This document shows positions 51,572 to 60,793 of a stretch of DNA of 64,000 bases, one piece after another. Numbering within the stretch: the first letter of the stretch is position 1; each line of letters begins with the position of its first letter. Under the pieces are notes generated by a model, which had not been told where the DNA came from, did no database searches, and worked only from the letters and a program-made list of their open reading frames with translations. Position numbers and translations under genes: made by a program. The stretch comes from Geomonas oryzae (GTDB lineage: Bacteria; Desulfobacterota; Desulfuromonadia; Geobacterales; Geobacteraceae), in contig NZ_RAHW01000002.1 of NCBI RefSeq assembly GCF_004117875.1, forward strand, positions 248,001 to 312,000. Direction: 5' to 3'.

Positions 51572-52135
51572 ATGTACACTGCAGCCGATCTGAGAAAAGG
51601 CCTGAAGATCGCCATCGACAACGAGCCGTACATCATCACCCACTTCGACTTCGCGAAGCCGGGCAAGGGGCAGGCTCTTTACCGCACCAAGCTGAAGAAC
51701 ATGATCACCGGCTCCACCCTGGACCGCACCTACCGTTCCGGTGAGACCTTCGAGCCCGCACAGCTCGAGGACCGCAAGATGCAGTACCTCTACAAGGAAG
51801 ACGATCACTACTGCTTCATGGACAACACCACCTACGAGCAGATCCACATCAGCGAAGACGCCATGGGCGACGCCAAGAACTACCTGATCGACAACCTCCC
51901 GGTTGACGTGCTCCTCTTCAGGGAGAAGGCGATCGGCGTCGAGGTTCCCAACTTCGTCAACCTCCGCGTCGTGCAGACCGACCCGTGGGTCAAGGGCGAC
52001 ACCTCCGGCAGCGACTCCAAGCCGGCCACCGTCGAGACCGGCTACGTACTGCGCGTACCGCCGTTCATCGAGGAAGGCGAGCTGATCACCATCGACACCC
52101 GTACCGGCGAGTACTCCACCAGGGTGAAGGGGTAA
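51572..52135 (+). CDS. efp: Elongation factor P
   Basis: Relieves ribosome stalling at polyproline. The 187-residue protein has the usual three domains. The modified lysine is probably K32 in FAKPGKGQALYR, the lysine context used for beta-lysylation. The C-terminal signature is DPWVKGDTSG with ETGYVLRVPPFIEEGE. CGAGGAAGAA precedes the ATG. The next gene, 3 bases downstream, is its lysyl-transferase EpmA. Poly-Pro proteins such as the FRPPPEP protein in this window are likely clients. Confidence 0.98.
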   Translation: MYTAADLRKGLKIAIDNEPYIITHFDFAKPGKGQALYRTKLKNMITGSTLDRTYRSGETFEPAQLEDRKMQYLYKEDDHYCFMDNTTYEQIHISEDAMGDAKNYLIDNLPVDVLLFREKAIGVEVPNFVNLRVVQTDPWVKGDTSGSDSKPATVETGYVLRVPPFIEEGELITIDTRTGEYSTRVKG

Positions 52136-52138
52136 CGG

Positions 52139-53050
52139 ATGCCGGGAAGTTGGCCACTGGCCAGGCGCTCACAGGCCCTGGCCCAGCGTGGCGCGATCTT
52201 CAACAGGATCAGGATGTTTTTCCATGAAAAGGGGTATCTCGAGGTCGAGACCCCTTTTCGCATACCTGCTCCCGCCCCCGAGGCCCAGATCGACGCCATC
52301 CCCAGCGACGGCTGGTTCCTGCAGACCTCCCCGGAACTCTGCATGAAGCGCCTTCTGGCCGCGGGCTATCCGCGCATCTTCCAGATCTGCCGCTGCTGGC
52401 GGGCCGGCGAGCGCGGCTCGCGCCACTTAAGCGAGTTCACCATGCTCGAGTGGTACCGTGCGCAGGCGGACTACCTCTTCCTCATGGCCGAGACCGAGGA
52501 ACTGGTCCGTGCCGCCGCCGGGAAGGAAAGCATCGACTACCGCGGCCACAAGATCGACCTTTCGCTTCCCTGGGAGCGGATCACGGTCCGCGACGCTTTC
52601 CTGCGCCACACCGACACCACGGCCGAGGCGGCTCTTGCCGACGGGAGCTTCGACGAGCTCATGGTGGAGCGCATCGAACCGCAGCTCGGCCTCACGCGTC
52701 CCACCTTCATCTACGACTACCCCGCCAGTTGCTCGGCCCTCGCGAGGCTCAAGGCATCCGACCCAACGGTGGCGGAGCGCTTCGAGCTCTACATCGGCGG
52801 GCTCGAGATCGCCAACGCCTTCTCCGAACTGATCGACCCGGTCGAGCAGCGTGCCCGCTTCGAGGCGGAAACGGCCGAGCGCGCGACGCAGGGGAAGCGG
52901 ACCTACCCGATGCCGGAGAAGTTTCTCGCCGCGCTGTCCGGGATGCCCGAGGCGGCCGGCATCGCCCTCGGGCTCGACCGCCTGGTCATGGTGCTCCTTG
53001 ACGCCGACTGCATCGACGACGTCGTCGCCTTCACCACCGAAGAGCTCTAG
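52139..53050 (+). CDS. epmA: EF-P lysine ligase EpmA (PoxA/GenX/YjeA)
   Basis: Attaches (R)-beta-lysine to EF-P. The 303-residue protein is a class II lysyl-tRNA synthetase catalytic core without the anticodon-binding domain. Motif 2 is ICRCWRAGERGSRHLSEFTM, followed by LEWYRAQ; motif 3 is GIALGLDRLVMVLLDA. AEIANAFSELIDPVEQ-type residues also fit (here GGLEIANAFSELIDPVEQ). It starts 3 bases after the efp stop, so they are co-transcribed. The lysine 2,3-aminomutase EpmB that would make beta-lysine is not in the window. Confidence 0.95.
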   Translation: MPGSWPLARRSQALAQRGAIFNRIRMFFHEKGYLEVETPFRIPAPAPEAQIDAIPSDGWFLQTSPELCMKRLLAAGYPRIFQICRCWRAGERGSRHLSEFTMLEWYRAQADYLFLMAETEELVRAAAGKESIDYRGHKIDLSLPWERITVRDAFLRHTDTTAEAALADGSFDELMVERIEPQLGLTRPTFIYDYPASCSALARLKASDPTVAERFELYIGGLEIANAFSELIDPVEQRARFEAETAERATQGKRTYPMPEKFLAALSGMPEAAGIALGLDRLVMVLLDADCIDDVVAFTTEEL

Positions 53051-53191
53051 TCAAGCGCGTCCCGTGCGTTCAGCAGTCCCTGTCCTTGCGCACTCCCCCT
53101 CCCAACCTCCCCCTCCAGGGGGAGGAGTATGAACCGGCAACGAGTGGCGTCCGGTGAATGGATCCCCCCCCCACCACACCGGCATCACAAA

Positions 53192-53223
53192 TCGTCAACC
53201 ACATTTCTCGAAGAGGTTGACAA
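53192..53223. promoter_or_regulatory. BirA-type biotin operator upstream of bioB
   Basis: TCGTCAACC, 14 bases, GGTTGACAA: inverted half-sites of nine bases with one mismatch. This matches the known BirA operator layout (TTGTxAACC-N14/15-GGTTxACAA). It ends 42 bases before the bioB ATG. A BirA with an HTH domain should exist elsewhere in the genome. Confidence 0.8.
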
Positions 53224-53265
53224 CCAGCTTCTCGGCGTGATACACGACCTGCTGGAGGATCGTTC

Positions 53266-54252
53266 ATGGAAAAATTCATCGCTGAAATTGCACAAAGGAT
53301 CATCGCCGGCGGCTCCATCACGCCCGAGGAGGCCGTCCGCCTCACCGAGGCCGAGGGCTCGGCAATATACGACCTGTTCCGCGCCGCCACCCGCGTCAAG
53401 GAACACTTCGTCGGCAACGAAGTACATCTTTGTTCCATCATCAACGCGAAGTCCGGCCGCTGCGCTGAGAACTGCGCCTTCTGCGCCCAGTCCTCGCACC
53501 ACACAACCGATGCGCCGGTCTACCCGCTGGTCCAGGAGGACCAGATGGTGGAGTGCGCCAAGACGGCCGAGACCAACGGCTCCGCCTGCTTCGGCATCAT
53601 CACGAGCGGCACCACGGTGAAAGGGCAGGAACTGGAACAGATCCTCGCCGCGCTGCGCCGCATCCGCAAGGAAACCACCATCCTCCCCTCCTGCTCGCTC
53701 GGGATCATCGACGAGGAGACCGCGCTCAAGCTGAAGGACGCCGGGATGGACACCTATCACCACAACCTCGAGACCGCAGAGAGCTTCTTCCCCAACATCT
53801 GCACCACGCACGAGTACCGCGAGGACGTGGAGACGGTTCGTGCCGTGAAGAAAGCGGGGGTAAAGGTCTGCTCGGGCGGGATCTTCGGCATGGGTGAGAG
53901 CGCCGCACAGCGCGTCGAGATGGCCTTCACGCTGAAGGAGCTCGACGTCGACTCGGTGCCGATGAACTTCCTGAACCCGATCGACGGGACCCGTCTCGAG
54001 GGGGCCGCCCTCATCAGCGCCATGGAATGTCTCAAGACCATCGCCGTGTACCGCCTGATCCTGCCGGAGAAGCGCATCACCATCTGCGGCGGCAGGGAAA
54101 AGAACCTGCGCGACCTGCAGTCCTGGATCTTCTTCGCCGGCGCCAACGGCACCATGATCGGCAACTATCTCACTACGCTCGGGCGCAACGTCGACACCGA
54201 TCTGACCATGTTCAGCGATCTCGGCCTCACCACGGTGATGTGCGCGCATTAG
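53266..54252 (+). CDS. bioB: Biotin synthase
   Basis: Radical SAM enzyme that inserts sulfur into dethiobiotin. In the 328-residue protein the cluster is C66-x3-C70-x2-C73 in CAENCAFCAQSSHH. The second-cluster residues lie in FGIITSG, LPSCSLGIID, YHHNLETAESFFP and KVCSGGIFGMGES. NFLNPIDGTRLEG and GGREKNLRDLQ complete the family pattern. First gene of bioB-bioD-bioA and preceded by a BirA-type operator, so it should be repressed by excess biotin. Confidence 0.97.
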   Translation: MEKFIAEIAQRIIAGGSITPEEAVRLTEAEGSAIYDLFRAATRVKEHFVGNEVHLCSIINAKSGRCAENCAFCAQSSHHTTDAPVYPLVQEDQMVECAKTAETNGSACFGIITSGTTVKGQELEQILAALRRIRKETTILPSCSLGIIDEETALKLKDAGMDTYHHNLETAESFFPNICTTHEYREDVETVRAVKKAGVKVCSGGIFGMGESAAQRVEMAFTLKELDVDSVPMNFLNPIDGTRLEGAALISAMECLKTIAVYRLILPEKRITICGGREKNLRDLQSWIFFAGANGTMIGNYLTTLGRNVDTDLTMFSDLGLTTVMCAH

Positions 54253-54274
54253 CACGAAGCGGAAAGGAACCCAC

Positions 54275-54994
54275 ATGTCTGCAAAAAGCATCTTCATCAC
54301 CGGCACCGATACCGGTGTGGGAAAAACCATCGCGTCGGCGACCATCGCCATGCTGCTCAGGAGGATGGGACACAGCGTCGGCGTGATGAAGCCGGTAACG
54401 AGCGGCTGCATCGAGCGGGACGGAAAGCTCGTCTCCGAGGACGCCGAACTCCTCTGTTTCGGAGCCGGCGTGCCGGTTACGCCGGACTGCACCCCCTACC
54501 TACTCAGAGCCCCCCTCGCCCCTTCGGTCTCGGCAAGCCAGGACGGCGTCCGCATCAACTTCCAGGTGATCAAGGAGGCCTACGACCGGCTCGCCCAGAA
54601 GCACGAGTTCGTCATCGTCGAAGGGGCCGGCGGGCTCATGGTCCCCCTCGCCGGAGGACTTCTCGTCGCCGACCTCGCCCTGCACCTGGGGCTCCCCATA
54701 GTGGTGGTGGCGCGTCCCAACCTCGGCACCATCAACCACACCCTGCTCACCACCTTCACCGCACGCACCATGGGGTTGAAGGTGAAAGGGGTCATCGTGA
54801 ACCGCTACCCGGACGCCCCGGACCAGGCCGAGTCCTACGCGCCGCACATGATCGATTCCCTTTCCGGCTCTCAGCTCCTAGGCCTCTTCCCTGAGATCCA
54901 GGGAGCCGACGAGCGCGAGACGGTGACCCAGGTCACCGATCGTCTGCTGCAGCACCCGGCAACGGGGATCATGCTGCGCGAGATGTTCGAATAA
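54275..54994 (+). CDS. bioD: Dethiobiotin synthetase
   Basis: ATP-dependent carboxylation of 7,8-diaminopelargonate to dethiobiotin. A 239-residue P-loop protein: FITGTDTGVGKTIASATIA at the N-terminus, KPVTSGC for the substrate, VEGAGGLMVPL for the second nucleotide motif, and VVVARPNLGTINHTLLT. It starts 22 bases after bioB, with GAAAGGA before the ATG. Confidence 0.96.
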   Translation: MSAKSIFITGTDTGVGKTIASATIAMLLRRMGHSVGVMKPVTSGCIERDGKLVSEDAELLCFGAGVPVTPDCTPYLLRAPLAPSVSASQDGVRINFQVIKEAYDRLAQKHEFVIVEGAGGLMVPLAGGLLVADLALHLGLPIVVVARPNLGTINHTLLTTFTARTMGLKVKGVIVNRYPDAPDQAESYAPHMIDSLSGSQLLGLFPEIQGADERETVTQVTDRLLQHPATGIMLREMFE

Positions 54995-55088
54995 CCAATC
55001 GGCAATTGACGGTTGACGATTGACAACGCTTGGCGCTGCCGCCGGTACCTTTACGGTGCGGCGGCAGAACCTTTTCAGGAGGAATGAC

Positions 55089-56450
55089 GTGGTCGAACTG
55101 GATACGGAAACTCTCAGGCGCTACGACAGCGACTACCTTTGGCACCCCTTCACCCAGATGAGCGAGTGGGAGGGGGCGGAAAACATCATCATCACCAGGG
55201 GCGAGGGCTCCTACATCATCGACTCGGACGGCAACCGCTACCTGGACGGCGTGGCGGCCATCTGGACCAACGTGCACGGCCACTGCAAAAAGGAGATCAA
55301 CGACGCGATCAAGGAGCAGGTGGACCGGCTCGAGCACGCGACCCTCCTGGGCCTCTCCAACGACCGTGCGGCCCTTCTCGCCAAGCGCCTGATCGATATC
55401 GCTCCTTCCGGACTCGCCAAGGTTTTCTATTCCGACAACGGCTCCACTGCGGTGGAGATCGGCGTGAAGATGGCCTTCCAGTACCAGCAGCAGACCGGAA
55501 ACAAGGACAAGAAGAAGTTCATCCGCTTCGACAACGCCTACCACGGCGACACCGTCGGCTCGATGAGCGTGGGCGGCATCGCCATCTACCACGAGGTCTA
55601 CGCGCCGCTCCTCTTCCCTACCATCATGGCCCCCTCCCCTTACTGCTACCGCTGCCCGCTCTCGCCGGAGGGGGACTGCACCAAATGCGGCCTGCTCTGC
55701 CTTAAAGAGCTCGAGCGCCTCATGGAGGAGCACGCGCACGAGCTGGCGGGACTCGTGATAGAACCCTCGGTCCAGGGCGCAGGCGGGATGATCGTCCAGC
55801 CTCCCGGCTTCGTGAAAGGGGTGCGTGAGCTTTGCGACCGTTTCGACGTTCTCATGATCGCGGACGAGGTCGCCGTCGGCTTCGGGCGCACCGGCGCCAT
55901 GTTCGCCTGCGGCAAGGAAGGGGTGACGCCGGACATCATGGCAATATCGAAAGGAATCTCGGCGGGATACCTGCCGCTTGCCGCGACGCTCACCACCCGC
56001 AAGGTCTACGACGCCTTCTGGGGGGATTACAGCGCGCTCAAGACCTTCTTCCACGGCCACACCTTCACCGGCAACCCGATCGCCTGTGCCGCGGCCCTCG
56101 CTAGCCTCGATCTCTTCGAAAAGGAGCGCCTCCTGGAGCAGCTTCCCGAGAAGATCGACTACATCCAGGACCGTCTACAGCGGCTCATGGAACTCCCCCA
56201 CGTGGGAGACGTGCGACAGGAAGGGATGATCGGCGGGATCGAGCTGGTCAGGGACCGCCACACCCGCGAGCCGTATCCCTGGGAGGAGCGCGTCGGGGTG
56301 AGAGTCATCATGGAGGCGAGAAAGCACGGCCTCTTCCTGCGTCCCCTGGGCAACGTGATCGTCGTGTTCCCGCCGCTTTCCATCTCCATGGACGAGCTCG
56401 CCATCCTCATGGACGGCATCGAGGCATCCATCCGCAGCGTGACCGAATAG
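55089..56450 (+). CDS. bioA: Adenosylmethionine-8-amino-7-oxononanoate aminotransferase
   Basis: PLP enzyme making 7,8-diaminopelargonate. The 453-residue class III aminotransferase has YLWHPFTQMSEW at the N-terminus, SDNGSTAVEIGVKMAFQY, YHGDTVGSMSVGGI and IADEVAVGFGRTG. The PLP Lys is in AISKGISAGYLPL, followed by FFHGHTFTGNPIACAAALA. I choose GTG 55089 because AGGAGG lies 5 bases upstream; the frame is open to 55020 through an inverted repeat (CTGCCGCC...GGCGGCAG) in the 94-base gap after bioD. bioF, bioC and bioH are not seen here. Confidence 0.95.
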   Translation: MVELDTETLRRYDSDYLWHPFTQMSEWEGAENIIITRGEGSYIIDSDGNRYLDGVAAIWTNVHGHCKKEINDAIKEQVDRLEHATLLGLSNDRAALLAKRLIDIAPSGLAKVFYSDNGSTAVEIGVKMAFQYQQQTGNKDKKKFIRFDNAYHGDTVGSMSVGGIAIYHEVYAPLLFPTIMAPSPYCYRCPLSPEGDCTKCGLLCLKELERLMEEHAHELAGLVIEPSVQGAGGMIVQPPGFVKGVRELCDRFDVLMIADEVAVGFGRTGAMFACGKEGVTPDIMAISKGISAGYLPLAATLTTRKVYDAFWGDYSALKTFFHGHTFTGNPIACAAALASLDLFEKERLLEQLPEKIDYIQDRLQRLMELPHVGDVRQEGMIGGIELVRDRHTREPYPWEERVGVRVIMEARKHGLFLRPLGNVIVVFPPLSISMDELAILMDGIEASIRSVTE

Positions 56451-56661
56451 TGCGCTGCCATGCCAGGCAGAAACATCTGGCGTCTCGCGCAACCATCCAG
56501 TATAAATAGAACTTCCGCCTTGCCCCCTCCTCCGCCTTCGGCGGCTTATTCCATGCACACCCCTCCCCCTCTGGGGGCGGGGAAACCACGGACGGAGACG
56601 AGGCCGAGGGGGACAGGCACCTGCGGAGCCAGTCCCCTATTCAAAGCTCAAGGAGCACTTC

Positions 56662-58038
56662 ATGGAACTGATCGACAGCCATTCGCACATATACGGCGAA
56701 GAGTTCGCAGAGGATTTCGAGGAGATGATGGCGCGCGCCGAAGAGGCGGGTGTCGGCACCATCATGGCGGTAGGCGCCGACATGGAGTCGAGCATCGCCG
56801 CCTGCGAACTCGCCAAGACGCGCGACAACATCTACTGCTCGGTCGGCATCCATCCCCACGACGCAGAGGGGGTGACCGAGGCGGATTACCAGACGGTGCG
56901 CGAGCTCGCCCTCAACAACCCGAAGGTCGTCGCCATCGGCGAGGTGGGGCTCGACTTCTTCCGCGACCGCTCCCCACGTCCGGCCCAGGAAGAGGTGTTC
57001 CGCCGTTTCATCAGGATGGCGCGCGAACTAGCGCTGCCGCTCATCATCCACGACCGGGACGCCCACGACCGGATCCTCGCCATCCTGAAAGAGGAGAAGG
57101 CGGAAGAGGTCGGCGGCGTACTGCACTGCTTCTCCGGCGACCTGGAGATGGCCCGCACCTGCATCGACATGAACTTCATGATCTCGATCCCCGGGACCAT
57201 CACCTACCCCTCCAACGAGGCGCTCAGGGAAGTGGTGCGCGGCGTGAAGATCGAGAAGCTCATGGTGGAGACGGACGCGCCGTACCTCACGCCGGTGCCG
57301 CACCGCGGCAAGCGCAACGAACCGGCCTTCGTGCGCTTCGCGGCGGAGAAGGTCGCCGAACTGAAGGGACTATCGCCGGACGACGTCGGGCGCATCACCT
57401 CGTTCAACACGCGCAGGCTTTTCCGGATTGAACCGCCGGCGCAGGACGACACCATCGCCTACATGATAAGAAACTCGCTTTACCTGAACATCACCAACCG
57501 CTGCTCGAACCGCTGCACCTTCTGCCCCAAATTCGAGGAACTCTCGGTAAAGGGACACGAGCTGAAGCTCTCGCACGAGCCGAACTACGCCGAGGTGATC
57601 GCGGCCGTCGACGCCGCTTCCGATTTCAAGGAGGTGGTGTTCTGCGGCTTCGGGGAACCGCTCATCAGGCTTGATCTGGTCAAGGAGGTGGCGGCAGAGC
57701 TGAAGCGGCGCGGACTGAAGGTGAGGATCAACACGGACGGGCAGGCGAACCTCGTGCACGGCAGGAACGTGCTGCCGGAGCTCTCCGGGCTCGTCGACGC
57801 GCTCTCGGTAAGCCTCAACGCGTCGGACGCCGAGGAGTACGAGAGGCTCTGCAATACCCCGTTCGGAGGGGGCGGTTTTAAGGGGGTGTGCGAGTTTCTG
57901 CGCGAGGCGCCGCGGTACGTGCCGCAGGTGACGGCGAGCGCGGTCACGGTACCCGGGGTGGACGTGGAGAAGGTGCGCAAGCTTGCGCTATTGCTCGGGG
58001 TCGAGTTCCGCGAGCGCGAGTACGAAGAGGTGGGCTAA
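56662..58038 (+). CDS. TatD-family nuclease fused to a radical SAM domain
   Basis: A 458-residue two-domain protein. Residues 1-255 are a TatD metal-dependent DNase/hydrolase: IDSHSHIYGEEF (normally DxHxH), GIHPHDAEGV, IGEVGLDFFRD, LPLIIHDRDAHDR, VLHCFSGDLEMA and VETDAPYLTPVP. Residues about 265-458 are a radical SAM domain with C281-x3-C285-x2-C288 in TNRCSNRCTFCPKFEE and FCGFGEPLIRLDL. The two are separate neighbouring genes in many bacteria (TatD-linked rSAM); here they are one polypeptide. Role unknown. Confidence 0.92.
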   Translation: MELIDSHSHIYGEEFAEDFEEMMARAEEAGVGTIMAVGADMESSIAACELAKTRDNIYCSVGIHPHDAEGVTEADYQTVRELALNNPKVVAIGEVGLDFFRDRSPRPAQEEVFRRFIRMARELALPLIIHDRDAHDRILAILKEEKAEEVGGVLHCFSGDLEMARTCIDMNFMISIPGTITYPSNEALREVVRGVKIEKLMVETDAPYLTPVPHRGKRNEPAFVRFAAEKVAELKGLSPDDVGRITSFNTRRLFRIEPPAQDDTIAYMIRNSLYLNITNRCSNRCTFCPKFEELSVKGHELKLSHEPNYAEVIAAVDAASDFKEVVFCGFGEPLIRLDLVKEVAAELKRRGLKVRINTDGQANLVHGRNVLPELSGLVDALSVSLNASDAEEYERLCNTPFGGGGFKGVCEFLREAPRYVPQVTASAVTVPGVDVEKVRKLALLLGVEFREREYEEVG

Positions 58039-58064
58039 GGTTCATCAAAAGCAAATCCCCCCCG

Positions 58065-58114
58065 TCCCCCCTTCGCAAAGGGGGGAGCGCGAGGTCACCT
58101 GCCGCGCTTCGTGG
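58065..58114. repeat. Family B intergenic repeat, copy 3
   Basis: CCCCCCTTCGCAAAGGGGGG is followed by AGCGCGAGGTCACCTG and CGCGCTTCGTG; CCCCCGGAATTCACTGA follows at about 58133. It fills the gap between two convergent genes and could also act as a hairpin terminator. Confidence 0.78.
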
Positions 58115-58157
58115 GAACACTTTCAGCCATCCCCCGGAATTCACTGATAAAGCTGGG

Positions 58158-60233
58158 CTAAGGGGTGTCACCCGGCGGGATGGTGAAGTAGAAGGTCGCC
58201 CCCTCGCCGGGCTTCCCCTCGCCCCATACCGTCCCCCCCATGCGCTCGATCATGCGCCGCACCATGGAGAGACCCAGGCCGTGTCCGGCGAAATCGGAGC
58301 CGTGGTGCAGTCGCTGGAATGGCAGGAAGAGCTTGTTCGCCTGCGACATGTCGAACCCGACGCCGTTGTCCTTCACGTAGCAGATCCCGTCGCGCCTGCC
58401 GAAAGAGATCACGGTTTCCGGTTTCCCCGCGCTGTACTTCCAGGCGTTCCCCAGTAGGTTCTCCATCACGCTGGCGAGGAGCTTCTCGTCGCCGTTCACC
58501 TGCACCCCTTCCTCGATCTCAACGCAGACGGCCCGTTTTACGTCGGTAACCCTCAATTCGGCCACGATACGCTGCGCCATCGCACTCAGATCAACGCAGA
58601 TCTCCTTGATGGGAGCAATACGCGCCTCGGATATGTCGAGCATCCGGTCAAGCGTCGCTTCCATCCGCTCGCCGCCGCTGATGATGTTCGCGAGGTAATC
58701 GCGCGCCGTCTCGTCCAGCCGCCCCCCGTAACCGTCGAGGAGCAGTTCCCCGTACCCGTAGATCACCCTGAGCGGGGTGCGCAGGTCATGCGACACCGAA
58801 TCGTAGAGGAACTCGAGCTCAGCGTAGGCCTGACTCAGCTCAGCGGTCCGCTCGGAGACGCGCCGCTCCAACTGTTCCGAGGCCTTTCTCAGCTGATCGG
58901 AGAGTTTGCGCTCGTTGGCAAGCCGCATGGCGTTGCGGATAGCGACCCCGATCACCGGTGCGACCCCCTGGATCAGGTTCAGGTCGCTTTGCAGCAGCCC
59001 ACCGTCACGGTTCGCGTCGTCGACGGCAAGGACACCCAGGGCTTCGCCTTCGCAGACTATGGGCGCGCAGATGAACGAGCGTACCCCGAGGGCCACGAAG
59101 AGGGAGAAATTCTCGGGAATCGCCTGGTCCCTCACGTCGTCTATGTTGTCGACGAGCATCGGGTTTTGGGTGCGGAAACAGCTGACGATGACCCCGGGCG
59201 CGACCGAGTCGTCGAGCGGAAGCTCGATGCGGCGGATCTTCTCCTCGTCCTCCGGGGAGAGCCCGAAACAGCCGCGCAGCAAAAGCGCATTTTTTTCCTT
59301 GTCCGCCAGCACCATGATGCCGCGCCCGTAGCCTAGGCGCTTGTGCAGCACCTGGTTCACGCTGGCAAGGATGTCCTCAAGCTCGGTCCGGGTCGAGATC
59401 ACCTTGCCGATCTCGTTGATGGTGAGAGCGCTGTCGCAGTTCTCCTGTACCTGGGCAAGCAGCTTTTCGCTGGAATTGCGCATGCTGGTGAGCGAGGCAA
59501 GCAGGTCCTTGCGCTCGACACGGTTGCCGAGCAGGGCAAGCAGCAGGTAGAAAACCAGACTGCAGATGAGGACCGGCTCCAGCAGGAAATGGCTCAGAAA
59601 GAAGGTGGAGACGCAGAGAACGAGCAAAGCGATGAAGGTGATGCGCCGTGCGAGCAACAGGCGCGCAGTCAGTGAGGGGCGCCACCTGATCAGGTACCGG
59701 CAGACCTCGCCGCCGTTGAAGACGCATTCGGTATGCTCGATCTCAGGGAAGTCGTGGCCGAAAACGAGAAAGGCGGCCTCGAAAAACCCCATCCTGTTCT
59801 CGCACTGGTTCGGATTTTCCCGCACCCCCTCGTTGAAGGCCACCGTGACCTCGATCTCGCGGGAACCGGTCCTGCGGTGCGTGCAGCGTGAAGAGCGGGT
59901 GAACCTGGGGGCGACCTTGTTGATGAAGTGAAAGATGTACTCGGGCCCCACCATGCCGAGCATGAAGGAGCGCAGCGGCCCAAGGGCCTCAGGAGATGCG
60001 GCGTAGCGGCCAGCCTCACGGGCGATGCCGCGCCCGCCGGTCAACTGCACCAGCCGGTCGTGAAACCGGTCCACCTGGCGCTGCGTGAACCAGTGCCCGG
60101 GGTCGGCCACCTCGTGCGGCTTCATACCGGCGTGAGCGAGGAGTGCCGCCGTGTCGATGTGGGGGTATTTCTGCCTGAGGAGCTTCAGGTAAGAGTCGAA
60201 AATGCGGCTGTTGTATAGCGGAGTATCGTGCAA
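58158..60233 (-). CDS. Sensor histidine kinase with V4R-like N-terminus and GAF domain
   Basis: A 691-residue orphan kinase. Residues 1-190 resemble the V4R/heme-NO-type sensory folds (MGFFEAAFLVFGHDF and VFNGGEVCRYLIRW). Two membrane helices follow (about 197-236). A GAF domain lies at about 265-430. The dimerisation helix has SVSHDLRTPLRVIYGY with the phospho-His. The ATPase boxes are ENLLGNAWKY, VKDNGVGFDM and GHGLGLSMVRR. No response regulator is adjacent. The start is TTG 60233, the only in-frame option near the upstream stop. Divergent from a GGDEF gene. Confidence 0.9.
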   Translation of the reverse strand: MHDTPLYNSRIFDSYLKLLRQKYPHIDTAALLAHAGMKPHEVADPGHWFTQRQVDRFHDRLVQLTGGRGIAREAGRYAASPEALGPLRSFMLGMVGPEYIFHFINKVAPRFTRSSRCTHRRTGSREIEVTVAFNEGVRENPNQCENRMGFFEAAFLVFGHDFPEIEHTECVFNGGEVCRYLIRWRPSLTARLLLARRITFIALLVLCVSTFFLSHFLLEPVLICSLVFYLLLALLGNRVERKDLLASLTSMRNSSEKLLAQVQENCDSALTINEIGKVISTRTELEDILASVNQVLHKRLGYGRGIMVLADKEKNALLLRGCFGLSPEDEEKIRRIELPLDDSVAPGVIVSCFRTQNPMLVDNIDDVRDQAIPENFSLFVALGVRSFICAPIVCEGEALGVLAVDDANRDGGLLQSDLNLIQGVAPVIGVAIRNAMRLANERKLSDQLRKASEQLERRVSERTAELSQAYAELEFLYDSVSHDLRTPLRVIYGYGELLLDGYGGRLDETARDYLANIISGGERMEATLDRMLDISEARIAPIKEICVDLSAMAQRIVAELRVTDVKRAVCVEIEEGVQVNGDEKLLASVMENLLGNAWKYSAGKPETVISFGRRDGICYVKDNGVGFDMSQANKLFLPFQRLHHGSDFAGHGLGLSMVRRMIERMGGTVWGEGKPGEGATFYFTIPPGDTP

Positions 60234-60793
60234 CGCTGGATTCCATGCCCTTTTAACGCTTCAACGGAGCGTGGAGTTTACCGGCTAAATGCGCGGGAAT
60301 CAATCAAATTATTTCTCACGAGATTCAAGGCGAATATCGCACTGTCAACCGGCGTCGGGGGGCTCCACCAGACAAAGGTTCTTTTAATCAGCCAAGGCTC
60401 AGGCGTGACAAGTTCGCTATTTGGTGGGCCGCGCAAGGGCGATGTTGTGGTGTAGCCCGGCCCTTCCCTGATATCAGCAGATAAAACTGCGATATATGTG
60501 ATTTAAAATACTGACTTTATGGATGAGGTTCATAATATTAACATAGCCCAAAATGCAGTGAGCCCTATCAACTTTCGCCAGTGAGTTTCCCGTCTGGCGG
60601 CGTTGAGTGAAGTCGAAGAAACCGGTAATTATCAAGATGTAATGTCCGCCGCTGATGAAGGAGCTTGTGCCCTTTTGATCGAAACACAGAGGGCGGACCT
60701 TGGCGCAAAACGTGCACTTATGATGTGATTCCGGGCGCGGCCGTTACGCCGGCCGTCCGTGAAAAGCAACTTTCAAACCGGAGTGACTGGAAC
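60234..60793. other. 560-base divergent intergenic region
   Basis: No convincing gene. An AT-rich zone at 60478-60552 (GATATATGTGATTTAAAATA and similar) is the likely promoter area. A hairpin CGCCAG-N12-CTGGCG lies at 60576-60599. I looked for a c-di-GMP (GEMM) riboswitch and did not find the conserved core. The frame of the next gene is open from 60665 but has no ribosome site there. Confidence 0.5.

Noticed and set aside
53083-53130. Fourth copy of family A repeat
   Set aside because: CTCCCCCTCC...GGGGGAGGAG is a simple hairpin only; the internal GGTGAGGGCG blocks are missing.
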